Assembly: GCA_916610825.1 (NCBI GenBank)
Contig: OU744448.1
Coordinates: forward strand, 682,001 to 746,000
Source of the DNA: Haliclystus octoradiatus
Lineage: Eukaryota; Cnidaria; Staurozoa; Stauromedusae; Haliclystidae
Length of the DNA stretch: 64,000 nucleotides
Direction of reading: 5' to 3'
A program made the translations under genes and the position numbers. Below the pieces are notes generated by a model. That model was given only the letters and a program-made list of their open reading frames with translations, searched no databases and was not told the origin of the DNA. Positions 1 through 24,611 of the stretch are shown piece by piece (position 1 is the first letter of the stretch; each line of letters starts with the position of its first letter).

Positions 1-112
1 TAAATTACAACTACATCCGTCATCAGCTCTGCTCCTGGTAATCAAAGTACGCATGTTAAGATATATAAAGGTGATTTATGCTAAGAACATCTTTCTAATT
101 ATTATCTTATAG

Positions 113-7473
<7,361 letters not shown>

Positions 7474-9207
7474 CTCTAATTAAATGATTAACCTTGTTGT
7501 GCGCAATTGACCGCAAAGGCGGACGGAAAAGATTCACGGTCAACCACAGCTTACGACTTGTAATTAATTAATATGTATTATATAATAATAAATAACCACA
7601 CTCAAAATATGTATTAATAACATTAAAATATAAATCTTATCTTCATTTTATTATCGGTCTTTGTATTATCAATATTTCATATATCATATATTTGAAGCTG
7701 ATTAATGTTATGGTAATAAAACGGATTTTTAATGTAGTATCTCATTGCGAATTGATTGGCTTATACTGTATTTTCCATCAAGGGAGGAACTACATTATAT
7801 AACCTCGTTGAGGGGGTCTATTGTGCCCTAGCCCCAGGCTACTTTATTGTTACTTCAAGGAACTTCACTCCGTAATGTGCTTAGGACTGTTTAGTCTGCA
7901 GTTTTCAGAATATTAGACAGCTTGCTTAACATTTATTTACATAATATTTACTAATGAATCGGACATGAAGACCACCCGACTATCTGTATTCTATGTATAC
8001 ATATCCCTGCTGTTTTAGCATTTTAATATTTTCCCTTTTTCGTTTAAATTTATACCAAATATTCAGTCAATTTTTGAAATCATTTTGACTTGACTAATGT
8101 CGCGTGATTGATGGAGGAAATGAATCCAGCAATCAGATTGTATGTGCTAATTTGTTGAGCATAACTAGATCTATCCTCGTCCGCCGGATTCTAGATCAAG
8201 ATGATTCGAACGTGTGGTAATTATGGCAATCAGATCAAAAGATTCACACACAATGATTTTGCTTTTTCATGCAATGCGTCAAAAGAGAGTTATATCAGTT
8301 TAGTTATTGTTGGGATTCAAGCAAACTCTTTTCTATAAAAAAATAAATAAAAGCTGGGACGTATCAGGCAGTCTGTTAACCATCTAAAGAGTTCTGTAAA
8401 TTCAACTGAATGGCAAACAGATGGTATACAACAAAAATCAATTTCATTTTCTATAATAAAAACTCATGAGAATGCAATCGCTATGATAAAATCAGCGATC
8501 CTTTTATAATTGGACGTATCTTATACAATTATATTTTACACGCCATGCCGAGAGTAACAAATGATATCAAATGTTTATCCTATAACGTAAATTACTCATT
8601 AGAATACACACAATTAAGATAATTTCAATCGTGTTTTGTTTCCCTTTGAACATCGTGCTGTTGATATACTTTTAAATGCGTCACTTTCTTTCAATCATTC
8701 TAGCACTTCCCCTTCATAGATTTGCTAAATAAATGAAACATTCGCATTGTTTATTGTTACTTTTAACTACACACTTTCATTATTTGCTTTGTTGAATCCC
8801 TTTTGAAAAAGTTACTCTCAAAACTGCATTTGTACTATTATACTAACTTTAAATATTTGAGAGTTACTATTTTTAAACTCAACAATACAATGCCATAATA
8901 TTTACCCAGCCATTATTCGTGTCCCTCGATATCAATTCTGGTATTTCGGTTCCAACAATGTCCTCCGTTTGAAAGTGAAAAGACGGTGATCTAGATAATT
9001 GTATATTACAGACTCAAGACGCAAAAGAGTTTAAAGGATTTACTTATTATTTATTTAAAACGTTTCAAATTTTCAAAACATTTGCATTTATAATACATTG
9101 GTCAATTGCGTATTGTATTCGCAACAGCCCTGTTAGTTTTCTTATTTACATATATAATTTATTTGTGTATTTCCCTTGAAGCTCTGTTCAATATAATAAT
9201 TTATCTT
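7474..9207. other. Intergenic, GCNA 3' UTR then no recognised feature
   Basis: Holds the probable GCNA 3' UTR with AATAAA at 7587-7592. I see no coding exon, RNA gene or clear repeat beyond that. The tryptophanase stop lies at the right edge, so the two genes are convergent. Confidence 0.6.
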
Positions 9208-10959
9208 TTAAATGTTAATAATCTCAATTGTTTTGTTTTTTTCGTCCATCTTTTTATCCGCGATACTTGCGACGTTGTTTGCATTTGCATCTGTTGTTAA
9301 ACCGCATGAGCTAAATGAACGCGATTTCGTTACCCATGATGATTGTAGGGGAGCGAATTTGGCCGTAAAATGTCGTAAACATTTCGGTGCGTTGGTGATA
9401 GTTAGACCGGTTAGGAGATGAGCTTTGGTTGCGACACGGCGGATGACATCGATCGTATAATCGATATGTTCTTTTGCGTAAACGCGACGAGGAATTGCCA
9501 AGCGAACGAGTTCCATGCATGCGGCTGCCTCCACTCCGTTGCTCTGTTGGCCGAACATTACAGAACCGATTTCTACAGAACGGATACCACCTTCGATGTA
9601 CAATGCCACCCCGAGCGCTTGCCCTGGATAAAATAATAAAAGAGACTATAAAATGTGAACAGGGGGAAACGATGATTGCTACGCGGTAGTAATAATTAGG
9701 GCGGGGTTATGTACCTGGATATTGCAACGGTGGTATGTGAGGTAATAACTTTCCAGCGTCAATGTACACTGCATGCCCTCCGAACGGAAGAACGAGCGGT
9801 ATCCCTGCCTTCTTCAATGCTTCACCCATGTATTGAACCTGACCGACTCTATCAGCCAGATAGCTATGAGTTACGACCTCTTTCAAACCAATTGCAATAA
9901 CGTCTAGATCACGGCCTGACATTCCGCCGTACGTTTTATAACCCTCTGTCAATATGAGGTTGGTTGTACACGCATCTGCTAATTCGTCATCGTTTAATGC
10001 CAACCAACCACCGATGTGTGAGAGACCATCTTTCTTGGCACTCATTGTCATACCATCTATCAATGATGCCATTTCGCTGACAATTTCTTTGACTGTCTTA
10101 TGACGATAGCCGACCTCTCGTTCTCTGATAAACCAGGCATTCTCTGCAAATCTAAAACACATCGGAAATATTCAATTACTACAAGGAAAGTTAGAAGCTA
10201 CATATCTGCAGTATAAAAACAATCTGTGGTCTGCTATTATATATGTATGTATGATGATAGAAGACTGTCATAGCTACAATGTTATGTTTGTTTGACTAGT
10301 CAATAATTACCTGCACGCGTCAATGAACAGTGGCTTCTTATATGCTTTGCAGACGGCTTTCACTTTGTACATGTTTTCCAGACTAACAGGTTGGCCCCCT
10401 CCTGAGTTGTTTGTCACGGTTAACATCACCAATGGTACTTTACTGCCTTCTTTCTCTAACAATCTTTCTAATGCTTCAAAGTCCATGTTGCCTTTGAATG
10501 GATGGATGAATTGTGGTCTTCTGGCTTCTTTGATGGGGATATCCAATGCCGTTGCACCAGTTACCTCAATGTTGCCACGTGTTGTATCAAAATGCATGTT
10601 GTTAGGTATGATCAAACCAGGTCCTGCTACTGCTTGGAATAGAATTCTTTCAGCTGCTCTGCCTTGGTGACATGGAATAATGTGTTTCAATGGAAATAGT
10701 TCCTTCACTGCCGCCTCGAAGCGCCACCAGCTTTTTGACCCTGAGTAACTTTCATCGCCTGATAACAGAGCAGATGTCTGAGCTGCCGATAGTGCGCCGG
10801 TTCCCGAATCCGTCAGCATGTCAATCACCACATCTTCTGAACGAACATCGAATAGATTGTAGTTGGCTTTCTTTACCATCCGTAGTCGTTGTTCTTCTGT
10901 CGTTTGTTTGATTGGCTCAACCGTTTTGATCTTGTAAGCAGGAATCATCTTGTGGCGTC
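9208..10959 (-). CDS. Tryptophanase-like beta-eliminating lyase (PLP enzyme), three coding exons
   Basis: Coding exons 10948-10311, 10151-9715 and 9623-9208 give about 496 residues. A spliced 5' leader starts at 10959, 11 bases before the ATG, so a non-coding upstream exon is likely. The protein follows bacterial tryptophanase/tyrosine phenol-lyase end to end: LTDSGTGA near residue 46, HQGR before residue 100, FDTTRG, NSGGGQPVS, the PLP-lysine motif MSAKKD, YGGMSGRD, GGHAVYIDAGKLLPH and LRHFTAKF. Known chemistry: cleavage of L-tryptophan to indole, pyruvate and ammonia. The Asp in FDTT matches tryptophanase rather than the Thr of tyrosine phenol-lyase, and the arginine I expect for phenol-lyase before ELVRL is an Ala; this favours tryptophanase. 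About 47 extra C-terminal residues follow the family's normal end. No mitochondrial or secretory signal is evident. Confidence 0.92.
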
Positions 10960-12529
10960 CTAAAGGAAATATATCTTGTGTACTGTTGCAATGAGGTTGT
11001 TTCTTTGCGTTGATGTACAGACAGACTGATACGGTCTATCATTCACCTCTCTTTTATACGGGCTCTAAACAATAGATATCCTAATGAATTGTATGTCAAC
11101 GTCCGTCTATATTCTTTTGAGATATTGATTGGCAGTAGCTTTGAACAGATAGATATTCAAATAGGTTTCAGGGGGTACAGATGTTACTGCAACATGCTGA
11201 GGTTTTATTATCTCGAATTGTGTTGTCGGCGTATAAACAGAATGCTCCTAGGTAGCGAAACTTCCTTACAATTTCTTCTCTATTTGATCGTACATCCCAA
11301 TAAAAGAGAGCCGACCGGTGATAAGCTTTCTCTCTCAACTTTCATTTGATGTCATGGTTACAGTGCAGATACATTCATCGGTAGGTGGCGTGGTTTACGT
11401 AATATTTAATTTGCGTCATTTTATTCGGAATTTATATCAAGTTGAGCGGTTAGGGTGGTCGGTGACCTGAACCGCTTTCAATTGCCTAATTGTATGTCAA
11501 CCATTAAACTAAAGAGAGAGTTGACGCAAATTCGAAAATGGTTAAACTCATTTATTAGACATATTTCAACACAATTGCATGGAATAGAACTATTAAAAAA
11601 GATGTCTCATGACATATAACATAGACAACATCCTGGTCGGCTGTACGAATAGTCATTCTCATTCAAAAAAGGGCGTTGCTTACTCATGCGTGATGTGTGG
11701 GATCTATATGGGGAGAGGATGTCACTGAAACTGAATGGGGGTCATATGGATGACGTCACAACTATATCATTACGATCTCACGTCTTAATTGGTTTAACAG
11801 TTGCTTTAGTCAGCACAACACTATCAACAGAATAATACCAAAAGGATTTAATGCGCAATTAACAGCTTAAGAAACATTATCATTATATTATTGTGGTGGT
11901 TACTAAGAAGACACAACGAAATGCTTGTATATCATTCTATTGTCACGTGGTTTCATATGCTTTTGTATAAGATCAACGTGTTTATCAACTATGAATTATT
12001 TTTAGTTTTTAAATCAATGCAGCGAAGCAATTATTTTGCAAAGATAGTCTGTTGATTGTCATTCAAAACATGAAATGTCACGTATACGCCACGTGAGAAT
12101 ATCGTGTTATATTTTTATATTTCATGTACTAAAATGTACCATCAATTATGACAACCAGACTATTTGTGATCAGTTGCCAATCAAATATCCTCTACTCAGA
12201 CTGTCTATAATTTAGTAAAGTTAATTAACAGCAGTAGAAAACTTGATTGTCTCGTTGGGGTAATAATAGATTAATCTATTTTCATCGTATCTATATAATC
12301 ATCTATTGTAATCCATTAGAATCGACATTATATTTAGTTTGTATATGTAGCATCAAGATAGCTGATTAATTAACGATGGATAATGATCGATCATCTTGTT
12401 TCGTTTGTTCAATTATAACCATTACGGCATATGTTGGCTGCATTAGTTATATAACTCAAGGCGGTCGGGTACATTGTATACAAACGTTTTTTATAAAAAA
12501 GTTAAGTTTGACTATAGCACGCTCTTTGA

Positions 12530-12695
12530 TAGCCTTCGTTACAGACCGCGATTCATTCACGAAAGAATAGGGTCTGTGCGAATTGCTCGTTTTCTCTGTC
12601 CGGGCCTCGTATCAGAATAAGATTGATGTCACATAATTATGCAAGATTAAATTCCTATTCTTTCGAGAAAGAATCGCGGTCTGTAACGTAGACTA
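12530..12695. mobile_element. MITE, 166 bp, 9-bp target duplication (Mutator-like?)
   Basis: The direct repeat GCTCTTTGA flanks it at 12521-12529 and 12696-12704. The inverted ends start TAGCCTTCG / TAGTCTACG and then share TTACAGACCGCGATTC and most of the following GAAAGAATAGG. A 9-bp duplication fits Mutator-like elements. It has no coding capacity. Confidence 0.85.
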
Positions 12696-13608
12696 GCTCT
12701 TTGACGTCACTATTAAAATATAGAAATATCGCTATAAATGGAATTATCATATAACTGTCATATCTAAGAATTGATCGTAATTTATATCTATACAGTGGAT
12801 AATGTAAATTTTATGGATAAATTGTGTCTTTCTAGATTTAAAATCAGTATGTCAACATCTGCAAAAGATTTGCTATGACTTTTTGATGCTTCTGGTAGAA
12901 AGTTAGAATTAAGAATATGCTAACCTAGATTTTCATGTTTTAAATGACCTAACTTTTGAAGCCTAGAAGTAAACGTGGGAATTGCTTTTGCCTCATCTCT
13001 AGTACCTATTCTAATGACTTAAATTGTAAATTATATGAGAACAATACTTAATGTAATGTCTCTTTTATTTGCCTGCCAATGTGAAGATATTTGTCAAAAT
13101 ATATCAAATCAAAATCATTGTGTAGATGTACAATCGTTTTGGTGGAGTATTTTAACCTCGAACAACTTTTTACAATTTCCGTTTGAGTTGACAATCTAGA
13201 TGTTTTTTTATTTGAAAAAAATTAAAGTTGAAAAGAACATTCACTAATCAAACAAAGGAAAATTGCTTTTGTGAACTATCGATAATCAAGTGTTTTGAAA
13301 CTATAAAATCTACCGCACGATTTTATAACAATTTAAGGAGACATTTGAAATATCTTGATAATGATATAGATACTGTTAAAAATGAATATTCCATCCTTCA
13401 TCTATTGTCTAATTATGCCTGCAAGGCCACCACCTAAATGATAATGGTGGCTTTTTTTCAAAGGGCTCATGTATTGTGGAACAATATACAAATAAATGAA
13501 TAAATAACTAAATAGCAATATCAAATGATTAAACATATAATTAATTAAATGTTTAGTTTATAATTTTACAAGATTTTTGTTGTGTAGACTTGGATTACAG
13601 AAACGAGC

Positions 13609-13688
13609 TAGCCTGTGCGCAGACCTAAATCTTTTTTTTATGATTAGTGGTAATCATAAAAAAGAAATTGGGTCTGCGCGCAGGCTAA
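13609..13688. mobile_element. MITE, 80 bp, same TIR type as 12530-12695
   Basis: A near-perfect hairpin: TAGCCTGTGCGCAGACC at the left and its complement (one mismatch) at the right, with an internal ATGATTA/TAATCAT stem. Flanks GAAACGAGC (13600-13608) and GGAACGAGC (13689-13697) form an 8/9 target duplication. The TAGCCT...CAGACC tip matches the 12530 element. Confidence 0.82.
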
Positions 13689-15586
13689 GGAACGAGCATG
13701 CTTGAATTTGATTTTGTGTTCCCGGGAAAGCTGATTGAATGTCATATTCTGTTCCAGACGCCAAGCCAATAAAGTTGACTAAGCATCAGTCAAACAGGGG
13801 ATAGTCAACTAAAATCCCAGATCAAAACTATAGATCCTATTACGTCATCATTGCTCCGTCATTCTTCCGGCATGGATTCTTCCGCCGACCGATCATGATG
13901 GTCTCCTTCTGATCTAGATAATGCAGGAAGCTAGGAGGGTCGTACAGAGGGGGTCCTGGGATGAATCACCAAACAATAAGGTAGTCCTGAATCATGATTC
14001 GATTGCGATGCGCCAGACCACTTTGAATGGGGATCCTATTTAGACGGTCAAGAAAAAATTGGATTTCAAATTTGAGATTGAACAAATTTGTTAACCCTTT
14101 TTCTGAAAATAAGATGGCTTATCTCCTGTAAATTCTTTGGCCAATTTTACGTGTACAAATCCAAAATTTTGATTTTAGAATGATTTTGATTCATGTTCTG
14201 TGATATCGATGAGATAATTACATAATAGATTTTGTTTACGTGTTGGTTGCAATTTATTGATGGAAACCAGCTTCACTGAAATGATATATACGGTCAAATT
14301 CATAAGTGCCATAATAGAACAATCACACAAGCAGCAATGTACCCACTGTAACAAAACTTTGAATGAATGGAAATGCGGACATTATTTAAGATTTGAAAGG
14401 ATCTGGTTATCTGTTTGATTTGCTATAGCTCGTTACAATCTGATTTACTGCTACTCTCGATTCTTCAATGCGTAAACTATATGTGCTTCTTCGCACGTAC
14501 TTTATTACATGAAATCTAGATGATGGACTATAGTCCTATAATAGACATTGTCATAGTTCTGTTACGTTGCATCACATAATGAGGCCTCAAACACAACAAC
14601 TTTATATGGCATATGCGGCTATATCAAATAAACCTGCTTAATATAATCTGAGTCCAACACCTCTAGATTCCAGGACAAATGTTTTATAGGCCTAATTTCA
14701 ACAACAAATTAATGTTGAAATGTTGTAGTTTTTCAGGAAGCTAACCCTTTTGTCAGACCTTGTATGCCGCACCCCCGTCAAGAGCTGTTTTAATGTCATA
14801 AAACTAACTTATCAGAAGTCAGTAACGTTTACTGGTGTATACAACTAATGGTATCAAAGAACAATACAGTCTGAAATCATCTATTGAGTTTCATTGTCAT
14901 TTTAATCACAGTCTGAGAACATCTTGACAGGGTGGCATAGATTACATCTCCTTTTAATCGCAACAAAGACCGTCTGTACATCCAATTAAGCCTACGCTTA
15001 ATTAATTAATCAGTAGGTACTTAATTGATCTACTCTACCTGAACGTGGGAGGCATCATAACATATTACATATATAGCTGTGGACATTCCATTATATATTT
15101 TCATTATATTACAGTATCACTTGTTTATATCTACTGTAGATTATATCACTATAATCATCAGTACTGCTCAGGAACGAAGAACTGACTAATTCGATATCAA
15201 CATTATTTGAATAAGTATAAAATATCTTCACTTTAAAAATATTCCCACTTCTGGCTAGGCATATAAAGGGTCTTATAAAGCAAATAGTTTTGAGATGTTC
15301 CAAGTTCTCAGAATATCGCAACTGCATAGTCGAGCGATGCATCTCGGTAGAGCGGAGTAGCCCTATATGACAGCAAAATTCAGTGGCAACAGTTTTCTAA
15401 TTTTTTATTCATGCTCAACGTTTTGGATAGGTTGTCTTCGGCATTCATTTTCAAGAGTAAAAAGATCAATTTCTGCTTTCTAGGCTATTCCAAAATGTTC
15501 TACCATTATTTCATGATTTCGCGGGTAACCTCGCATTGAGTAATATTCGAAAGGAAGAGAGCAATATTTTTGGATTTGCACCAAAA

Positions 15587-21318
<5,732 letters not shown>

Positions 21319-22254
21319 TATCCTGTATCTTTGTACTATTTTAGTTAGATAGTTTAAACTATTAAAAATGTATATAATTATTGAGGAAACAAATGAAGAT
21401 AAGAGTGGTTGATGTGTGTACTGTTTTTGTGAACGAATTGCGTTCATCGATTGGGGAAATTTATCTTTAACCAATTTGAATATTCTCAAAAAATTGCAAT
21501 TTAAGTAATATTGGGGACAGTAAAAAGTGAAAGAAAAATTGCTCCGCTATGCTCAGACGCATGGTTGAATGATAGAAAAGAAAACACTACAGTGAAACCT
21601 GACAGCCAGCTATGATAGGTAGGGTTGATTCAGGGTCTAGGCTTTGTATACAGGGTTGATTTAATAGAATATATTTTTTCAATGATACCAAAAGTGACCG
21701 CTACAGACAGGTGGCTTTTATATACAGGGTTGGTTCAATACAAAATACTAATTCAGACATTCCAATAGATAGATGGCCGCTGTATAGACGTGACAGGTTT
21801 GATTAAAGTCTTTGGTTCTATTGACTATGACTGTACTGGCAATATTTTTGCATTTTCGAGTTATCAAAGTTTGGAAATTACGTTTTTGTCAATTTTGGTC
21901 GATTGCATAAGTTAATTTTCTCTGGAAGCTACAATTTTGGGATTTTAAATTGACAATGTTTTATAGGGCGGTGAAGTTAATTTGTAATTTTTTAATATAC
22001 GAATTTCTGTAGTCATGAAATAATATTATCTACAAGAACGAGATTCATTAAAAAAAGATTTGAATTTTTATATTTGTAGGTACTGTACTTAATTAATGCT
22101 TGCCGTCTGTCATGGGAGTAATAATAAACTGACTCGAGTAAATTTCATTTTAAATGTTCTTAATGTCAATAGCATATGTTTCTTTGTCTGAAACCCCAAA
22201 GGAGTATTAGACTTCAAAGGAGGGAGTTTCAGACAATTTTGCTAGAAATTAGAT

Positions 22255-23012
22255 ATGAGTTCCCATTTTCAGAAAGCAGTAAAGGACAACGGTCGCAACT
22301 ATACGGTCCCAAGGCTGCTGTGGAGTTTTGAAAGAATTTTGAAGAACGAAAAAGCAAAGGTATTTATATTTTCAATTAAGGTATTTGTATCTACATTAGT
22401 AATAATTTGTATGCTCCCACTAATTCATTAATTAATTATTTAATTTTAGGGGTATGAATTGGAAGAGCGCTCAAGTGCACAAAGTTTAAGATATTTTCAG
22501 ATTTTCTTTCATTCTTTCAATAAAGGTTTTATTTTATATCATTATCTTACTTATGATAATGTTGAGATTCAAATCATTAATTTCTCGAGCATTAACCATC
22601 ACTTGCCAGGCTTTCTGCATTTCATGTTCCCGATTGAATATGAATCGAAACGGTAAGCTCATATTATCATTAATTGTCGGAACTGCCAGTTCTTTTGATT
22701 TGTCGTTGCGTTGCTTGAATATTAATCCTGGTTTTATACTATGTTTGTTGCATGTTTTATTTTTAGTAAACTTACCTGGCTAATTGCCACTTCTGCTAAA
22801 CTTTTATTCGAAGAGAATGCTTGTCAAATTCTGACGTTTGCCAGCTTAAAATTTGCGCCAGGAGGTGAGAAATATAATGCATCGAAATCATATCAAATTT
22901 ATCCAAAAATTCCAATTTCACCAGTTTATGATTATTTCATTATACTACAGAGAATTCCCAAGACAATATAAAAGAACAAAATAAAACCAGCAATGTTCAA
23001 ATTTCCGAATAA
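22255..23012 (+). CDS. Predicted small five-exon gene, function unknown
   Basis: I do not recognise this protein. Exons 22255-22359, 22450-22525, 22610-22652, 22767-22864 and 22951-23012 all have GT-AG borders and matching phases and total 384 nt, exactly 128 codons with the stop (127 residues). It starts MSSHFQKAV, has a helical, aromatic-rich middle (LLWSFERIL, LRYFQIFFHSF, LTWLIATSAKLLFEE) and a polar Asn/Gln/Lys tail. There is no signal peptide and no clear membrane span. The stop codon overlaps an AATAAA at 23008-23013, a plausible poly(A) signal. The same strand as COQ2, starting about 0.9 kb after its stop, leaves open that it is a downstream or read-through exon set of COQ2. Evidence is frame continuity only. 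Confidence 0.42.
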
Positions 23013-24209
23013 AATTTGCCTGTGTGTACACCAGGCAGGTAAGTAGACTTTTACTGTGTAAAAATTGATTTGTACTTCCCTTTGATTCAAAATCTTTCCC
23101 TCCTAAGATTTTTGAAAACTATACTAGAATTCGATGAGCACGATGGAATAACAATTTTGTCATTTAAATTTTAAAATTAAGGTAAATTTGAAACTTCGTG
23201 AAACTTCTCTGATTAATCATTATTTCTGCAATTTCATACTGTATATTAATTTATTATTTGGTTTTTATATTCTTTAATATTGACTGTAAAATGTAAATCT
23301 TTCTTCTTTCGGCAGAATCTTTGATGATTTTTCGCATGGTTCAGTCACAGTCAACTTGTGGATAATATTTCTTGTCAATGTTACAAACATTTTGTGATCC
23401 AAGTGTACATCAAACTGTAATCCGATTATATAAAAATTGCATCTCTCGGTCGACAGTGAGGAAGAAACATCGTCCACAGCTTCTGAATTTATTCTAATAT
23501 AGCTTTTCAGAATATACCAATGTATACCCTCAATTTCAGGTCTTGATCGCTTGAAATATCCAACTACTACAATGTAATTAGGCAGTCTGTTATATAATTT
23601 AGATTTTTTTTTTTTGGTTTTCAGGTATCTTCACAAACAACTTCAACCAAACCTCAAACTCAAAATAAAACGAATGAGGTGATGACTGAGACAGACGTCC
23701 ATCAACGCACACAGGATGACGTTGCAATAATTATATATAACAGAAAGATATGACTAATAAAAATAAGTTCAAATTTTACTGTTGTTATACTTTTTTCATA
23801 AGAAGAAGTTCAGATAGATGGTAAAGATAGTATTTAAAAATGTGATCTGTAAATTTAACAGTAAAATAAGCAAAGTATATCGTAGCACTAGAATATATAT
23901 AGACTCGTGTACATAATAATTAATTTCATAAATGTATATTGTAATTAATAAGATTAACATAGTCATTGTAAAGCTGTATCTATACGTTACAGTGAGGAAG
24001 ATAATTATTATTAAAGAATACATGTCCAAGCATTGCAACGAATTGTAGTAGTCAATGTCACAATACTAGCACATAGATGCATAAATGAATGTTTCCAGAT
24101 AATGATCAAGATCAAATGGAATCGGGATGCAAATTAGTATAGGGGTCAAAGGTCATGACGCGCGCGTCATCTTCATCCGTTGCCGTATAATTATTATCCA
24201 GAAATCAGG
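23013..24209. other. Intergenic, no firm feature
   Basis: One acceptor-like TTTTCAG at about 23619-23625 opens a short frame rich in Thr/Gln ending near 23752, followed by AATAAA; this could be an alternative last exon of the 22255 gene. Nothing else is recognised. Confidence 0.35.
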
Positions 24210-24212
24210 ACC

Positions 24213-24484
24213 GAAATTTAAAAGTTAAACGAGACTTACCAAGTTGAAGTTTGACTGTAATTCTGCGAGGTACCAGGTCCTGAGCTAAGGAGTCAGCACA
24301 ATGAGATGTGCACATATCTCTGTAATAATCAGTCTTCAAAGCACGAGTAACTCCCACCCTTTGGGCGGGAATAAATAGATACAATAATAACCACTTATAA
24401 GGGTGGGTGACTCCTTAGCTCAGGACCTGGTACCTCGCAGAATTACAGTCAAACTTCAACTTGGTAAGTCTCGTTTAACTTTTA
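24213..24484. mobile_element. Foldback derived from a sister DIRS terminus
   Basis: Two arms of about 85 bp, 24213-24297 and 24404-24486, are near-perfect inverted copies (TAAACGAGACTTACCAAG, GTACCAGGTCCTGAGC, AAGGAGTCAGCAC). The loop side carries 44 bp identical to the inside of the right end of the adjacent DIRS element (28670-28713, inverted). The arms differ in sequence from the DIRS ends proper, so this is a related but distinct family end, immediately abutting the left ITR. Confidence 0.8.
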
Positions 24485-24535
24485 AATTCTACTCGTTACC
24501 AGGTCTCCTTCGCTAAGGAGTCAGCACAATGAGAT
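24485..24535. repeat. DIRS left inverted terminal repeat
   Basis: 51 bp, identical in inverted orientation to 28696-28746. Beyond it the left side continues TTGAAAGC while the right continues GTGCACATATC, marking the ITR boundary. Confidence 0.92.
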
Positions 24536-24611
24536 TTGAAAGCATGGGAGATACGAGTTCAACAAATAATCGAACAAAGCCTCTTTATGTTAAACATAGC
24601 AATTAGACAAT

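Larger units (their letters stand above)
10960..15586. other. Intergenic region with two short MITEs and no recognised gene
   Basis: Should contain the tryptophanase promoter and 5' exon, which I cannot place. Two MITEs with 9-bp target duplications are listed separately. A small frame at 13228-13437, followed by a T-run and an AATAAATGAATAAATAA tail, resembles the 3' end of a non-LTR element, but this is weak. Around 13950-14110 is a degenerate copy of a repeat also seen near 1577-1650 and 53695-53770. Confidence 0.5.

Noticed and set aside
9212-10911. Several plus-strand frames opposite the tryptophanase
   Set aside because: Antisense shadows of the conserved exons; no motif or splice logic of their own.
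13228-13437. Small frame with a possible non-LTR 3' tail
   Set aside because: The AATAAATGAATAAATAA tail is suggestive but no RT motif is visible, so it was not listed as an element.
15509-15586. Upstream extension of COQ2 before the ATG at 15587
   Set aside because: It would start at TTG; the ATG at 15587 has a better context and still leaves a full targeting region.
21580-21840. Repeated GACCGCTACAGACAGGTGG-type sequence, also hinted at 45540-45730
   Set aside because: Similarity between the two stretches is loose and ends could not be defined, so no element was called.
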